This document shows positions 25,106-34,061 of a DNA stretch of 64,000 nucleotides, piece by piece; position 1 is the stretch's first letter, and every line of letters starts with the position of its first letter. A program made the translations under genes and the position numbers. This stretch comes from Streptomyces actuosus (GTDB lineage Bacteria; Actinomycetota; Actinomycetes; Streptomycetales; Streptomycetaceae). The notes under the pieces were generated by a model that ran no database searches, was not told the origin of the DNA, and worked only from the letters and a program-made list of their open reading frames with translations. The DNA lies in the NCBI RefSeq assembly GCF_016921115.1, contig NZ_JAFFZS010000001.1, positions 124,001 to 188,000 on the forward strand, in the 5' to 3' direction.

Positions 25106-27547
25106 TCAGTCGCTCAGCAAGAGCTCGCTCCACACCTGCTTGCCGCCGCTGACCGGCACCGTCCCCCACGTGTCGGACACGGCCTCGACCAGGAGGATGC
25201 CGCGGCCCCCGGTGGCCTCCCAGCCGATGCTGGTCGGCTTGACGGGGCTGCGCGGGGAGGTGTCGGTGACGGCGACGCGGAGCCGGTGGTTGACCAGCGT
25301 GAGGTCGAGGCGGACCCGCCCGTCGGTGTGGACGAGCCCGTTGGTGACGAGCTCGGAGACGACCAGCAGGGCGGAGTCCTGATCCTGCTCGGGCACACCC
25401 CAGGTGCGCAGGGTGCGCCGGGTGAAGCGGCGGGCCTGACCGACGGCCTGCGGCACCCGCCACACTGTCCAGCTCTCGCGCAACGGGCGGGAGGCCATGC
25501 CGTCGTAGCGCAGCAGGAGCAGGGCCACGTCGTCGTTGCGCTGGGCACTGTCGAGCAGGGCGTCGGCGACCTGGCCGAGGTCGACGGGGTCGGCGGCGCC
25601 CAGGCGGTCGGCGAAGCGGGCGAGGCCCTCGTCGATGTCGGCCTCGACGGACTCCACCAGTCCGTCGGTGGTCAGCGCGAGGACGGCACCGGGGGGCAGG
25701 TCCAGCGGTCCCAGCGGGAACTCGGCCTGCCGCAGCACGCCCAGGGGCGGGCCCCCGTCGGTCTCGACGATCTCGGTGCGGCCGTCGGGGTGGCGCAGCA
25801 CCGGCGGTGGATGCCCGGCCCGCACGCACCAGGCGGAGCCCTCCTCCATGTCGACCTCGACGTAGCAGCAGGTGGCGAAGAGGTCGGTCTCCAGGTCGGA
25901 CAGGAGGCGGTTGGCGTGTGCGACGACCACGTCGGGCGGGTGGCCCTCGGCGGCGTAGGCCCGCAGCGCGGTGCGCATCTGGCCCATGAGGGTGGCGGCC
26001 GCGGTGCTGTGCCCCTGGACGTCGCCGATGACGAGGGCGACATGATTCTCGGGCAGCGGGATGACGTCGTACCAGTCGCCGCCGACCTCCAGGCCCGCCG
26101 TGGCCGGCAGGTAGCGGGCCACGGCGACGGCGCCGGGCAGTTTCGGCAGGCGGCGCGGGAGGAGCTGGCGCTGGAGCATGGTCACGAGTTCGTGCTCGGC
26201 GTCGAAGGCGTGGGCCCGCATCAGGGCCTGACCGGCGAGGCCGGCGGAGGCGGTGAGCAGGGCGCGCTCGTCGGTGCCGAAGTCGTGCGGGGCGTCCCAG
26301 CCGATGAGGCAGGCCCCGGCCATGCGTCCGTCGGCGGGCAGCGGCAGCACGGCGAGACCGCCGGGGCCGACCTCGGCGAGGGCGGGCTCCAGGGCGGTAC
26401 CGGCCGGCCAGATCTGGGCGCGTCCCTCGCGCAGCGCGGCGGCGAGCGTGGGCATCGTACGCACGGGCGCGTCGGGCCACTCGGCACGCCACTCCATCCG
26501 CCACAGCTCCGGCCAGTCCTCGGGCTCGGGCGGGTCGAGGACGGTGACGACGAGCCGGTCGCCCTCCAGCTCGGCCAGCGCGATCCGGTCGGCGCGCAGC
26601 GGGCGGCGCAGGGCCGTCACGACGGCCTGGCTGACGTCGCGGACGGTACCGGCCGTGGACAGGGCGGCGGCCAGGCGCTGCACACGGGCCACGTCGGTGA
26701 CGTCCGAGCGGAGGGTGGAGGCGTCGGCGACGCTGCCCACCAGGCGCGCGGGCCGCTGCCCGCCCCCGGGCAGCAGCCGGCCGTGCAGCCGGAGCCATCG
26801 GGGCGGGCCGGCGGGCTGCAGGACACGGAACTCCAGCTCGCGGTCGCCCAGGGACATGTGGTCGGCCTCGACGACGGACATCAGCGACGGGAGGTCCTCG
26901 GGCACCGTGCGGGCAAGGAGCGTCTCGACCTTGCCGTCGAACTCCTCCCGACGTAGACCGAACAGCCGGAGGATGTCGTCGCCGACGTCGATCCGGCCGC
27001 TGTCCATGGCGAGGGTGAAGGCGTCGGCGTCCGGCTCCCCGCGGGTCTCGGGCCCGGAGACGGCGGGGCAGACGACGGACCGGGCGATCAGCTCCAGGCA
27101 GCTGCGCTCGTCGGCGTCGAAGCCGCCCGGGCTCTCGCGCACGGCGAGCAGGCAGCCGTCGCCGGCGCGTACGGGCAGGACGGCCAGCGAGAACTCCTGC
27201 GCCTGCGCCGCATGGGACCTCAGGCCCACGTCCTGCTCGCCGGGGCCGAGCCACACCGGGCGGGTGTCGCGGTGCGCCCGGGCGGCCGGGGAGGGGCCGG
27301 ACACGGAGTAGCTCTCCGGCAAGCCGTACAGGGTCCGGGGCAGTCCTGCCGACTCCACCAGGCGCAGCAGTTCGCCGTCCTCGCCGGGGGCGTACAGGGC
27401 GACCAGGGCCGCGTCCGCGAAGACAAGCGCGAGTTCCAGCACGCGATGCACCCGTTCGGGTGAGTCGGGATCGGCCATGACCGTTTCGAGAGCGGCCTCG
27501 GCGCGCAGCCCTCGCGTTCTGCGCCCCCCTGCTCCCTCACTCACCAC
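25106..27547 (-). CDS. GAF/PAS/PP2C (SpoIIE-type) phosphatase with C-terminal HATPase
   Basis: Multidomain regulator of about 813 residues. In order: GAF-like (about 30-170), PAS-like (about 180-310), a second GAF-like region (about 315-450), a PP2C domain with RQLLPRRLP, GGDWYDVIP, GDVQGHS and LTTDGLVES, then a C-terminal GHKL ATPase of the RsbW/anti-sigma type (SELVTNGLVHTDGRVRLDL, TGGRGILLVEAVSD). The fusion of phosphatase and kinase-like modules is common in Streptomyces and can both dephosphorylate an antagonist and bind or phosphorylate a partner. The start is uncertain: GTG 27544/27547 follow GGAGG too closely, and ATG 27478 is an alternative. No cognate STAS gene is adjacent. Confidence 0.85.
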   Translation of the reverse strand: MVSEGAGGRRTRGLRAEAALETVMADPDSPERVHRVLELALVFADAALVALYAPGEDGELLRLVESAGLPRTLYGLPESYSVSGPSPAARAHRDTRPVWLGPGEQDVGLRSHAAQAQEFSLAVLPVRAGDGCLLAVRESPGGFDADERSCLELIARSVVCPAVSGPETRGEPDADAFTLAMDSGRIDVGDDILRLFGLRREEFDGKVETLLARTVPEDLPSLMSVVEADHMSLGDRELEFRVLQPAGPPRWLRLHGRLLPGGGQRPARLVGSVADASTLRSDVTDVARVQRLAAALSTAGTVRDVSQAVVTALRRPLRADRIALAELEGDRLVVTVLDPPEPEDWPELWRMEWRAEWPDAPVRTMPTLAAALREGRAQIWPAGTALEPALAEVGPGGLAVLPLPADGRMAGACLIGWDAPHDFGTDERALLTASAGLAGQALMRAHAFDAEHELVTMLQRQLLPRRLPKLPGAVAVARYLPATAGLEVGGDWYDVIPLPENHVALVIGDVQGHSTAAATLMGQMRTALRAYAAEGHPPDVVVAHANRLLSDLETDLFATCCYVEVDMEEGSAWCVRAGHPPPVLRHPDGRTEIVETDGGPPLGVLRQAEFPLGPLDLPPGAVLALTTDGLVESVEADIDEGLARFADRLGAADPVDLGQVADALLDSAQRNDDVALLLLRYDGMASRPLRESWTVWRVPQAVGQARRFTRRTLRTWGVPEQDQDSALLVVSELVTNGLVHTDGRVRLDLTLVNHRLRVAVTDTSPRSPVKPTSIGWEATGGRGILLVEAVSDTWGTVPVSGGKQVWSELLLSD

Positions 27548-28149
27548 CTCCGTATTACAGCGCTTATGGGACGCCCGCGCAGCCCCTGTGGGCGTTCGGC
27601 GCGGTTCCTCCGGGCGCGGCTGGTCGAAAGGCCCCGAACATGTCCTGACGCGTGGGGTTCCCCTCACCGGTCTCGTGGCCGGCACGGGGAGGCGTCGGCC
27701 CGTGGTCCCGCCGGGGGCTCGTACCGCGGCGGTGATCCTCGGACCGGCGGGACGCGGCCTCCGCCCTCGCACGCCCGAAGGTCCGCGACGCGTCCGACAG
27801 GGGGCGGGGACGGTCGGGGACACAGGGCCGCACCGCACGCGCAGGGCCGCTGATGGCGGTCTGGGCCGCCGCGGGTGCCGTTCCACGTGCGCGGTCGGTC
27901 GTCGCGGGGTGTGGGGCGCACGCACAGGCCCCTGGGCCCCGGGTGCACCGGCTCGCCCACTCGGTGCGGCACCCGCGGCGGCCCAGACCGCGTGCCGAGC
28001 GGTCGACGGAGTGCAGCGCGACGCCTGAGGGGGAGTCGCCGGGGGCGTCGCGCTGCGGACTGGAGGGGTGCGGGGGCTGTGAGGGTGCGGGAGGGGCGGG
28101 GGTGAGGGGGCACCGGGGGTTCCGGGAGGGTGGGGGCGCGTGGGTCGAG
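27548..28149. other. Gene-free stretch between phosphatase and protease genes
   Basis: About 600 bases without a gene I can support. Long open frames on both strands here have Arg/Pro/Ala-rich translations with no domain motif and no ribosome binding site. The end next to 27547 presumably holds the promoter of the phosphatase gene (an AT-richer TATTACAGCGCTTATGGG segment lies at about 27553-27570). No operator palindrome was found. Confidence 0.4.
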
Positions 28150-28179
28150 GGTCCGGCCCTCCCGCCGGAAGGCCGGACC
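28150..28179 (-). terminator. Hairpin downstream of the repeat-tailed protease gene
   Basis: GGTCCGGCC at 28150-28158 pairs perfectly with GGCCGGACC at 28171-28179 around a 12-base loop. It begins 34 bases beyond the stop codon of the minus-strand protease gene, a normal position for a terminator. Confidence 0.65.
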
Positions 28180-28212
28180 GCTCCCCTGCCGGCCGGAACC
28201 GCCGGGGCCTGG

Positions 28213-29559
28213 TCAGCGGGTCTCGACCAGGTCGGAACCGCCCTCGTCGTCCGCTCCGGCGCCGGACCGGTCACCGGTCTCGGCCCGACCCGCGCCCTGT
28301 CCCTGCTTGCGCCCCTGGCCCTGGCCTTGGCTCTGGCCTTGGCTCTGGCCTTGGCTCTGGCCTTGTCCCTGGCCCTGGCCTTGTCCCTGGCCCTGGCCTT
28401 GTCCCTGGCCCGCACCCGGGTCCTGGCTCTGACCCTGGCCTCCGGCGCCGAGCGTCGCGCCGGTCGCCTGCAGGGCCGTGGTGACCGGCTGGAAGAACGT
28501 CTCGCCGCCCGCGGTGCAGTCCCCGCTGCCGCCGGAAGTCAGGCCGACGGCCAGGCCGTCCTGAGTGAACAGCGAGCCGCCACTGTCGCCGGGCTCGGCG
28601 CACACGTTCGTCTGGATGAGGCCGGTGACGGTGCCCTCCGGGTAGTTGACGGTGGCGTCGAGGCCGAGGACCTGACCGTTGTTCAGGCCGGTGGTGCTGC
28701 CCATCCGGAAGACCTGCTGGCCGACGGTCGCGTCGGCGGCCCGGCTGATCGCGACCGTCCGCCCACCGCCGATGTTCACCTCGCTCGGCGCCTGGGTGGC
28801 CGGATCGTCGTACTTCACCAGCGCGAAGTCGCCGTTTCCGGGGAAGACCGCCTGATCGACGGTGGCGACCGGCTGCCCGTTGGCGGAGTCGGACCACTGC
28901 TCGGCGGCGACACCGCAGTGACCCGCCGTCAGAAACGCGGGCGATCCGTCGGACGCGGTGACGTTGAAGCCGAGCGAGCAGCGGGCGCCGCCGCCGAAGA
29001 CGGCGTCGCCGCCGGAGACGAAGGTCTTGAAGGTACCCGCCGACCTCTTCAGCGTCGCCATGTCCGAACCGAGGCTCCGCACGGTCGACGAGAGTCTGTT
29101 CCACTTCTCGCCGGTGACGGTGCTGTCGGCGGTGACGAGAATCTTGTCCGTGCGCGGGTCCACGGCCCAGGCGGTGCCCGGCATGGTGGCCTTGCTCCGC
29201 AAGGTCTGCGCCGCGGACTTCAGTTCGGCGAGGCTGTTGTCGACCTCGCGGACGGCCGCGCCCGCCTTCTGCGCCTGGACGACGACGTTGTTGTTGTCGC
29301 CCGGCACGACGTTGACGACGAGTTGCTGCCGGACGGCGTCGTAGTAGGAGCCGGCGAACGTGTCGCCGAGCAGATTCGCCAGTTGTCCGGCGAGGTCCGA
29401 GGCGTCTGCGGACTTCAGCGTCCTGGGCGCGGTGGAGGCGGCGGAGCCGCCGTCCTGGGAGGCGTGGGCGTTGGGCAGCAGGATCGCCGCCGCACCGAGT
29501 GCCGCCGCACCGCCCACCGCCATCGCGGCTTTGCGCTTCGGAATTCGCTTGTGACTCAA
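28213..29559 (-). CDS. Secreted S1 (alpha-lytic type) protease with Gly-Gln repeat tail
   Basis: Preproprotease of 448 residues. The start is a TTG at 29559 with AGGAGG 9 bases upstream, giving LSHKRIPKRKAAMAVGG and then a signal peptide ending near NAHA. The pro-region (about 35-170) contains PGTAWAVDPRTDKILV. The protease domain shows the triad His214 (TAGHCG), Asp244 (NGDFALV) and Ser326 (GDSGGSLF). The last about 60 residues are a low-complexity Gly-Gln/Ser-Gln tail encoded by a tandem DNA repeat (28314-28410), ending acidic (DDEGGSDLVETR). It is the paralogue of the 4904-6274 protease, but has the flexible tail instead of a membrane helix, so the tail may bind cell wall or aid export. 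Confidence 0.9.
   Translation of the reverse strand: MSHKRIPKRKAAMAVGGAAALGAAAILLPNAHASQDGGSAASTAPRTLKSADASDLAGQLANLLGDTFAGSYYDAVRQQLVVNVVPGDNNNVVVQAQKAGAAVREVDNSLAELKSAAQTLRSKATMPGTAWAVDPRTDKILVTADSTVTGEKWNRLSSTVRSLGSDMATLKRSAGTFKTFVSGGDAVFGGGARCSLGFNVTASDGSPAFLTAGHCGVAAEQWSDSANGQPVATVDQAVFPGNGDFALVKYDDPATQAPSEVNIGGGRTVAISRAADATVGQQVFRMGSTTGLNNGQVLGLDATVNYPEGTVTGLIQTNVCAEPGDSGGSLFTQDGLAVGLTSGGSGDCTAGGETFFQPVTTALQATGATLGAGGQGQSQDPGAGQGQGQGQGQGQGQGQGQSQGQSQGQSQGQGQGRKQGQGAGRAETGDRSGAGADDEGGSDLVETR
28314..28410. repeat. Degenerate 6/12-bp tandem repeat encoding Gly-Gln/Ser-Gln
   Basis: Units of the type CTGGCC, TTGGCT and TTGTCC alternate about 16 times across some 97 bases, inside the 3' end of the protease gene. 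On the coding strand they read as Gly-Gln and Ser-Gln dipeptides. Such arrays change length by slippage in steps of 6 or 12 bases, which would keep the frame and vary the tail length between strains. Confidence 0.85.
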
Positions 29560-29746
29560 CTTCTCTACCTCCTGCGGAACGCGGTCCGTACTGCCGGCCG
29601 GCAGCCGGTGTTCGGCGGCGCCTGGATGGCTGGAGGTACGCACGGGCCGGTCGGGGCGTTCACCTCGGTCCGGCGGACGACCGGCCGGGACGCCGATTCG
29701 GCCAGGAAGCGAGCGTCGCGGCCAACCCCGGGGAACAATCCCCCAT

Positions 29747-30160
29747 ATGACGATGACCACTGCTGAAGCCGACAGGATCCTCGCCGACAACTTCGCCCCC
29801 TGGGTGCTCGATCTGGGGCTGTCCGTGCAAGCCGTGGGCTCCGAACGGGCGTTGCTGCGTCTTCCCTGGTCGGACCGACTGGCACGGGAGGGCGGGGCGC
29901 TGTCGGGGCAGGCTCTGATGGCCGCCGCGGACACGGCGACCGTGATCGCCGTCAGCGCGGCGCGGGGCGCCTTCGTGCCGATGACGACCGTTCAGCAGTC
30001 CACGTCGTTCCAGCGCGCGGTGACGGGTTCGGATGTCCTGATCCAGGCGGTCCTGACGAAGTTGGGCCGGCGGACGGCGTTCGCCGACATCACGCTCACG
30101 GACGAGGCGTCGGGTGACCTCGCGGCGCACGCGACCACGGTCTACGCCCTGCTGGGCTGA
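29747..30160 (+). CDS. PaaI-type hotdog-fold thioesterase
   Basis: Protein of 137 residues with the hotdog-fold pattern of acyl-CoA thioesterases: an N-terminal helix, LRLPWSDRLAREGGALSGQALMAAADTATVIAVSA (the central hotdog helix with the GGALSG turn) and MTTVQQSTSFQRAV, ending ATTVYALLG. The Asp in AAADTAT is a candidate for the catalytic acid of the PaaI group. Substrate unknown. ATG 29747 is used; ATG 29753 is possible. Divergent from the protease gene, with 187 bases between the starts. Confidence 0.8.
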   Translation: MTMTTAEADRILADNFAPWVLDLGLSVQAVGSERALLRLPWSDRLAREGGALSGQALMAAADTATVIAVSAARGAFVPMTTVQQSTSFQRAVTGSDVLIQAVLTKLGRRTAFADITLTDEASGDLAAHATTVYALLG

Positions 30161-30881
30161 GCCGCCGAGCCCGGCCACCCCGTGCGGGCCGGATCCGCAT
30201 GGCCCTGCCGGTCACGGCCCGCACGGCGGCGGGGACTCGGCGCCTCCGACCGCACCGCGAGGTGAGCCCGCCGCACTCCCCCGCGTCGTCGCCGGCGGTC
30301 CGCGGTGGCCGCCGGCCGGAGACCGCGGCAGGGTCCCGCCGTCCTGGGCCCGTACGGAGGCGGCCGGAGCGCCGGGTCCGGTCGCCCCCCCCCGATCGCC
30401 GTACAGGACCTCGCGGCGAACGGCACGTTCCTGATCGATCGCACCGGGTTCGGACAGCCGGCCGGAATCCCGGCTTCAGGAAATCTGCACAGCGATTGCC
30501 CAACGGGGTCACCGCCGGTCAGGGATCTGCACAGCTGCCGTGCCCGCAACATGCCGTGTGCGCGGACTGCCGGCCCGACGCGGCACGGTCGTCCGCGGCG
30601 GTTGCCGGAGAGCAGGCCACACGTCCCGCCGGACGCCGGACGCCGCCCGGGCTCCCAGCGCGCCCGCGGGGCGGTGCGGGACCGCGCCGTGGCGGGTCCG
30701 CCCAGCTCCCGCGATGACCGGTGCAAGAGGCCACCTGGACAGGGAAGACGCAACTTCGACATGGCCCGCAGGGGCGGCTACCTTCACCTGGTCTTCGGCG
30801 ATCGCCCACGGTCGCACAAGAGTTCCTGCGGGCTGAGCCACCCGCGGATCCACCCAGGCACCCCCCATCAGGGAGAGACGC
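30161..30881. other. 721-base gap with a repeated 11-mer and a poly-C run
   Basis: No gene is supported. ATCTGCACAGC occurs at 30483-30493 and again at 30525-30535, 42 bases apart. A run of nine or so C lies near 30387. A peptide-like frame passes through the block on the plus strand and another on the minus strand, but neither has a start or ribosome binding site that fits. The last 100 bases are AT-richer around a GGGAGAGACGC ribosome binding site and hold the promoter region of the next gene. Confidence 0.4.
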
Positions 30882-31439
30882 ATGCCCCATCTTGCGCTGT
30901 ACACATTCGGCGTCCTGAAGTCACCTCTCGCCGATCCCGCGCCTCTCACGCGCGAACTCCACGACAGCGGCGAGGCCATCTACCGGAAGATCAGCCAGCA
31001 CCCCGGACACCTCGCTCATGCTGAAGCGGCAGACGGCGACCGGGGCACACACTTCGAACTGCACTGGGGTGCATGGGGCGAGTTCGCCGTACCGAACTGG
31101 TACGGCAAGGGCCATACGGTGGAAACCACCGCCCTGGCCACGACCCTCTCGCTCTGGACCGACCTGCGCCCCGCCTTCGACGCCATCTACACCGGTCTGC
31201 ACCGTGAGGCGCTGAACAGGCGTCACGACTGGTTCGAGAGGACAGGACACCCGAGTCACGTGTTCTGGTGGGTCTCCGACGGCGTGATACCCACCTGGCA
31301 GGACGGGGTTTCCAGGCTGGAACACCTCCACGGCCGCGGCTCCGCGCCGCACGCCTTCACCTTCCACCACTCGTTCGCCCCGGACGGAACTCCGACCAGG
31401 GTCAAAGGCATCGGGCCGAAGAGCGACCAGGTTCGCTGA
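30882..31439 (+). CDS. DUF3291 domain protein
   Basis: Protein of 185 residues of the DUF3291 family, a ferredoxin-like alpha/beta barrel related to antibiotic-biosynthesis monooxygenase-type folds. Typical segments are HLALYTFGVLKSPLADP at the start, VPNWYGKGHTVETTALATTLSLW in the middle and HREALNRRHDWFERTGHPSHVFWWV, which carries the conserved Trp and His residues. Function is not known for the family. The ATG at 30882 has AGGGAGAGACGC upstream. Stand-alone gene. Confidence 0.82.
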   Translation: MPHLALYTFGVLKSPLADPAPLTRELHDSGEAIYRKISQHPGHLAHAEAADGDRGTHFELHWGAWGEFAVPNWYGKGHTVETTALATTLSLWTDLRPAFDAIYTGLHREALNRRHDWFERTGHPSHVFWWVSDGVIPTWQDGVSRLEHLHGRGSAPHAFTFHHSFAPDGTPTRVKGIGPKSDQVR

Positions 31440-31499
31440 CGAGGAAGCCTGAACGACCGGGTTCGCTGTCGAACGCCTCGATCGAACGACGGCGAACAG

Positions 31500-31667
31500 A
31501 TGCGTCCGCGCCACGGCAGGTCCGCCGGTACCTGGGGCCTCGCCCTCCACCTCGCGAGCAGCATTGAGTACCAAGACGCCATCCTGCCCACCAGCGGCTT
31601 CGCCGGCACCTCTGAACACGCCCTCGACCGCGCCGGCGGCCTCTACCTCACCGCCCCCGGCATCTGA
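31500..31667 (+). pseudogene. Possible gene remnant (55-residue tail-like frame)
   Basis: The frame from ATG 31500 reads MRPRHGRSAGTWGLALHLAS, then SSIEYQDAILPTSGFAGT and SEHALDRAGGLYLTAPGI before a stop. The well-folded-looking segments (aromatic and acidic residues, balanced composition) differ from the Arg/Pro-rich shadow frames around it, so it may be the end of a lost gene or a very small protein. No ribosome binding site is seen. I do not recognise the family. Confidence 0.22.
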
Positions 31668-32216
31668 CCCCGCACGACACACGACACAGGTTCCGCAGTC
31701 GACCCCCGAAGGATTTGCGGAGCCGACCCCTTGGTTGCCGATGTCGATGGCGCCGCTGCGGAGCGGAGCAGGGGAATCGTCGAGTCGCATCAGCCGGTCG
31801 TGGGTGCGTACCGCGAGCCGGGTCGATGACGCATCGGTCTTCCGGGGCATCGGCCCGAAGGTCGGCACTCGTGCCGTGCCGCACCGGACCGGGAGGCTTC
31901 GCGCCGCGTCATCCGGGGGCGCGGTCCCCGTCCCCGGCGGGCCGTCGAGGGGCTGCGCCCGCGTCGGGGCCGACGGGCCTTGGCGATGGTCGCGGCGGGC
32001 GGGGAGGGACATCGCCGCGGCCGGCCGCTTCGGTGGCCGGTGTACGGGACGCCGCGCTCGCGATTCCCGGGCGGCCCAGCGGGCCGATCCGGGGTCCGCG
32101 GAGTCCTTCCGCGGTTCCGGCCCGCGGCCCCCGCGCAGTGCGGCGCCGCCGGCCGGGGGCGCGGTGGACGGCTGCGGGTGGCGATCCACGCGCTGCTCGC
32201 CGACCGGCCGTTCGAC

Positions 32217-32252
32217 AGAGGCGGGCCCGGGCGGGCCGGTCGGCCCGCCTCT
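32217..32252. terminator. Strong hairpin, orphan
   Basis: AGAGGCGGGCC at 32217-32227 is a perfect reverse complement of GGCCCGCCTCT at 32242-32252, with a 14-base loop. It lies 560 bases from the nearest plus-strand gene end and 159 bases beyond the inhibitor gene's stop codon. It could be a second-line terminator or the terminator of a gene now lost. Confidence 0.45.
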
Positions 32253-32280
32253 CGCCCTGTCGGGCGGGACAAATGATTCC

Positions 32281-32321
32281 GGGGGTCGGACGGGCGGCCC
32301 CACTCCGCCCGGCCGACCCCC
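32281..32321 (-). terminator. Terminator-like hairpin of the protease inhibitor gene
   Basis: GGGGGTCGG plus CGGGCGG (32281-32297) pair with CCGCCCG plus CCGACCCCC (32305-32321), a 16-bp stem with one mismatch and a 7-base loop. It is 89 bases beyond the stop codon of the minus-strand inhibitor gene. Confidence 0.55.
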
Positions 32322-32410
32322 GGTGCGAGATCGCCCGGCTCCCGTGAAATGGGCTCGCACTCCCCATCTGCAAGCCTCGCAAAGGTCACGGGAACCGCAC
32401 GACCCCGGTC

Positions 32411-32833
32411 TCAGAACGCGAAGACGCTGTTTCCGTAGGCGTTCTTCACGCACTCGTTGGCGAAGGTGCGCTCGTAGGCGACGCGCTGGCCCTGCCAGAC
32501 GCCCTCGACGGTGACGACGACGGGGTTGTACTCCTTGGTGCACATCACGTCGTCCCGGGTCTCCAGAGCCCCGAGGTCTCCGTCCGCGGCGCGCAGTTCG
32601 GCGCAGGCCATGGCGGGGACGGGATGGGTGCCGGTCGACGTCGGCGCGCAGGACAGCGTCACCGCGCGCTCCGGGTTGACGTCCGCGGCCCGCTGGCCGT
32701 GGCCGACGGTGAGCACCAGGGCGGACGGGGCGTAGAGGGAGGCGGGCGCGGCCAGGGCGGCCTGGGCGAGGGGCCAGCAGGCGGCTGTGGCCGCGAGGCC
32801 GAGGGTCGCTGCCCAGCGCGCGGTGTAACGCAT
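32411..32833 (-). CDS. Streptomyces subtilisin inhibitor (SSI) family protease inhibitor
   Basis: Secreted inhibitor of 140 residues: signal peptide ([20 protein letters not shown]...ALA) and a mature chain of about 110 residues. Family landmarks are [14 protein letters not shown], the reactive-site loop [27 protein letters not shown] and the end GNSVFAF. Four Cys form the two disulfides expected. At the reactive site SSI itself has CPM-VY; here the residue before the scissile bond is Lys (CTK-EY), which in this family gives trypsin inhibition. ATG 32833 is chosen because GGAAGG lies 9 bases upstream. Two chymotrypsin-fold proteases are encoded in the same window and are possible physiological targets. 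Confidence 0.93.
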   Translation of the reverse strand: MRYTARWAATLGLAATAACWPLAQAALAAPASLYAPSALVLTVGHGQRAADVNPERAVTLSCAPTSTGTHPVPAMACAELRAADGDLGALETRDDVMCTKEYNPVVVTVEGVWQGQRVAYERTFANECVKNAYGNSVFAF

Positions 32834-33157
32834 TGTGTGCATCCTTCCGCTCAGTTGTCGGGGGCGCCGACCGCGGCCCGGTGGGTGCCGCGGCGGCGAG
32901 CGCGAGTCTGCCGAGTCCTCCGTCGAAACACACATCGACCCCATGGGTTTCAGTAACCTTGCGTATTGAATCAGTGGCGTGAAGTCACGGAATTCGAACG
33001 CGTCGACCCCGGAACCAGGCCTCTGGGGGGATGCGAGACCGGCCGCATGGCCGGATTGCACGTGCTCGTTAATCGTCCGGAAACATTCCGCTTCCGCTCT
33101 CGGCGGACTCCTGTGCAGCCCCTTGTGTTCATGTTCGAACGGAGTAATCGTCATTAC

Positions 33158-33709
33158 ATGATTACGGCAGAGCAACGTGAGAAGCTGCGCGGCTGGTTCA
33201 CGGGCCGGCTGCCGGACGACCTGTTCGAAGAACTGACCGAGGTCACGGTCGACCGCGAGGAGATCACCGTGGTCGGCCGCATCACCGGGCCGCGCCTGCG
33301 GGCGCAGGCCACCGCGGCCGAGCGCGCTGCGGCGGTCGAGGGCCGGGTGCAGGAGTTCCGCGAGCGGACCCGCGAGGCCCGCATCGCGGTGGCGCGGGAC
33401 GCCGAGCACCGCTTCGGCCGCAAGGTCTCCTGGGGAGTGGAGTGCGACGGTGAACGGGCGTTGTTCACGCATGTGGCGGCGCCCGTGATGACCCGGCTGC
33501 GGCAGCCGGAGCGCCAGGTGCTGGACACCCTGATCGCCGGCGGCGTGGCACGCAGCCGCAGCGACGCCCTGGCCTGGTGCGTCCGGCTGGTGCAGCGCCA
33601 CACCGACGACTGGCTGACCGAACTGCGGGAGTCGCTGGAGCACGTGCAGCGGGTGCGGGCGCAGGGACCGGACACCGCGTCGCCGGACACACCGACCGGC
33701 GAGGAGTGA
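33158..33709 (+). CDS. Uncharacterised protein with a ribbon-helix-helix-like C-terminal segment
   Basis: Protein of 183 residues. The N-terminal half is helical and charged ([20 protein letters not shown], then [12 protein letters not shown]). The segment [20 protein letters not shown] near residue 130 resembles the helical part of ribbon-helix-helix proteins, so DNA or protein binding is possible. No signal peptide. Start ATG 33158 is chosen for the domain-like beginning; it has GGAG 13 bases upstream, and an in-frame start at 32966 cannot be excluded. The upstream 150 bases are unusually AT-rich and probably contain the promoter. Function unknown. Confidence 0.6.
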   Translation: MITAEQREKLRGWFTGRLPDDLFEELTEVTVDREEITVVGRITGPRLRAQATAAERAAAVEGRVQEFRERTREARIAVARDAEHRFGRKVSWGVECDGERALFTHVAAPVMTRLRQPERQVLDTLIAGGVARSRSDALAWCVRLVQRHTDDWLTELRESLEHVQRVRAQGPDTASPDTPTGEE

Positions 33710-34061
33710 CGCAGGGCGGTCGGCCGGAGCCGGGGCCGCGCCCGTGAGCGGCGCCCGGCGCGGCCGGCTGCACCCGACGACGCCTCCCGGGGGGGGCGCC
33801 CCGGCCGGGAGGGGACGGCGGCGCAGCCGCCACGCCCACCCGGCGAGACCGGCAACCGCCGTGCGTGCCGGGCCCGGCCGGCCCCTGCCCGAGGTCAGGT
33901 GACGGGTGACGGGCAGGGGCGCGGGCGGCCCCCGGCGTCCGCACGACCTGACGGGCTCCGGCACCCTCGGCGTCCTGGCGTCCCGATCCCGGCCATCCGG
34001 CCCAACCGGTCGGTATGGTGCGGGTGCAGCGCGGACTCGACGGCGAGAGGCGGTACGGCGC
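33710..34061. other. Gap before the alpha-hydroxy-acid oxidase gene
   Basis: About 350 bases, extremely GC-rich, with a run of seven G near 33790. I see no gene and no convincing operator. The AT-poor promoter of the downstream gene probably lies in the last 60 bases around ACCGGTCGGTATGGTGCGGG. Confidence 0.35.

Larger units (their letters stand above)
31440..32410. other. Long gene-poor gap (971 bases) with a gene remnant and two hairpins
   Basis: No full gene is supported between the DUF3291 gene and the inhibitor gene. A 55-residue frame at 31500-31667 looks like the tail of a protein. Two strong hairpins lie at 32217-32252 and 32281-32321. The remaining sequence (about 31670-32210) shows only GC-driven shadow frames. 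The stretch may be the site of an old deletion or rearrangement. Confidence 0.45.

Noticed and set aside
27564..28415. Minus-strand frame rich in Lys/Arg/Ala repeats (RARDKARAR type)
   Set aside because: It runs across the repeat in another frame of the protease gene and beyond into the gap, with no start site or conserved domain.
28213..28450. Plus-strand Leu/Ala-repeat frame (LALALALA type) through the protease tail
   Set aside because: It is the reverse complement of the Gly-Gln repeat; the protease gene on the minus strand explains it fully.
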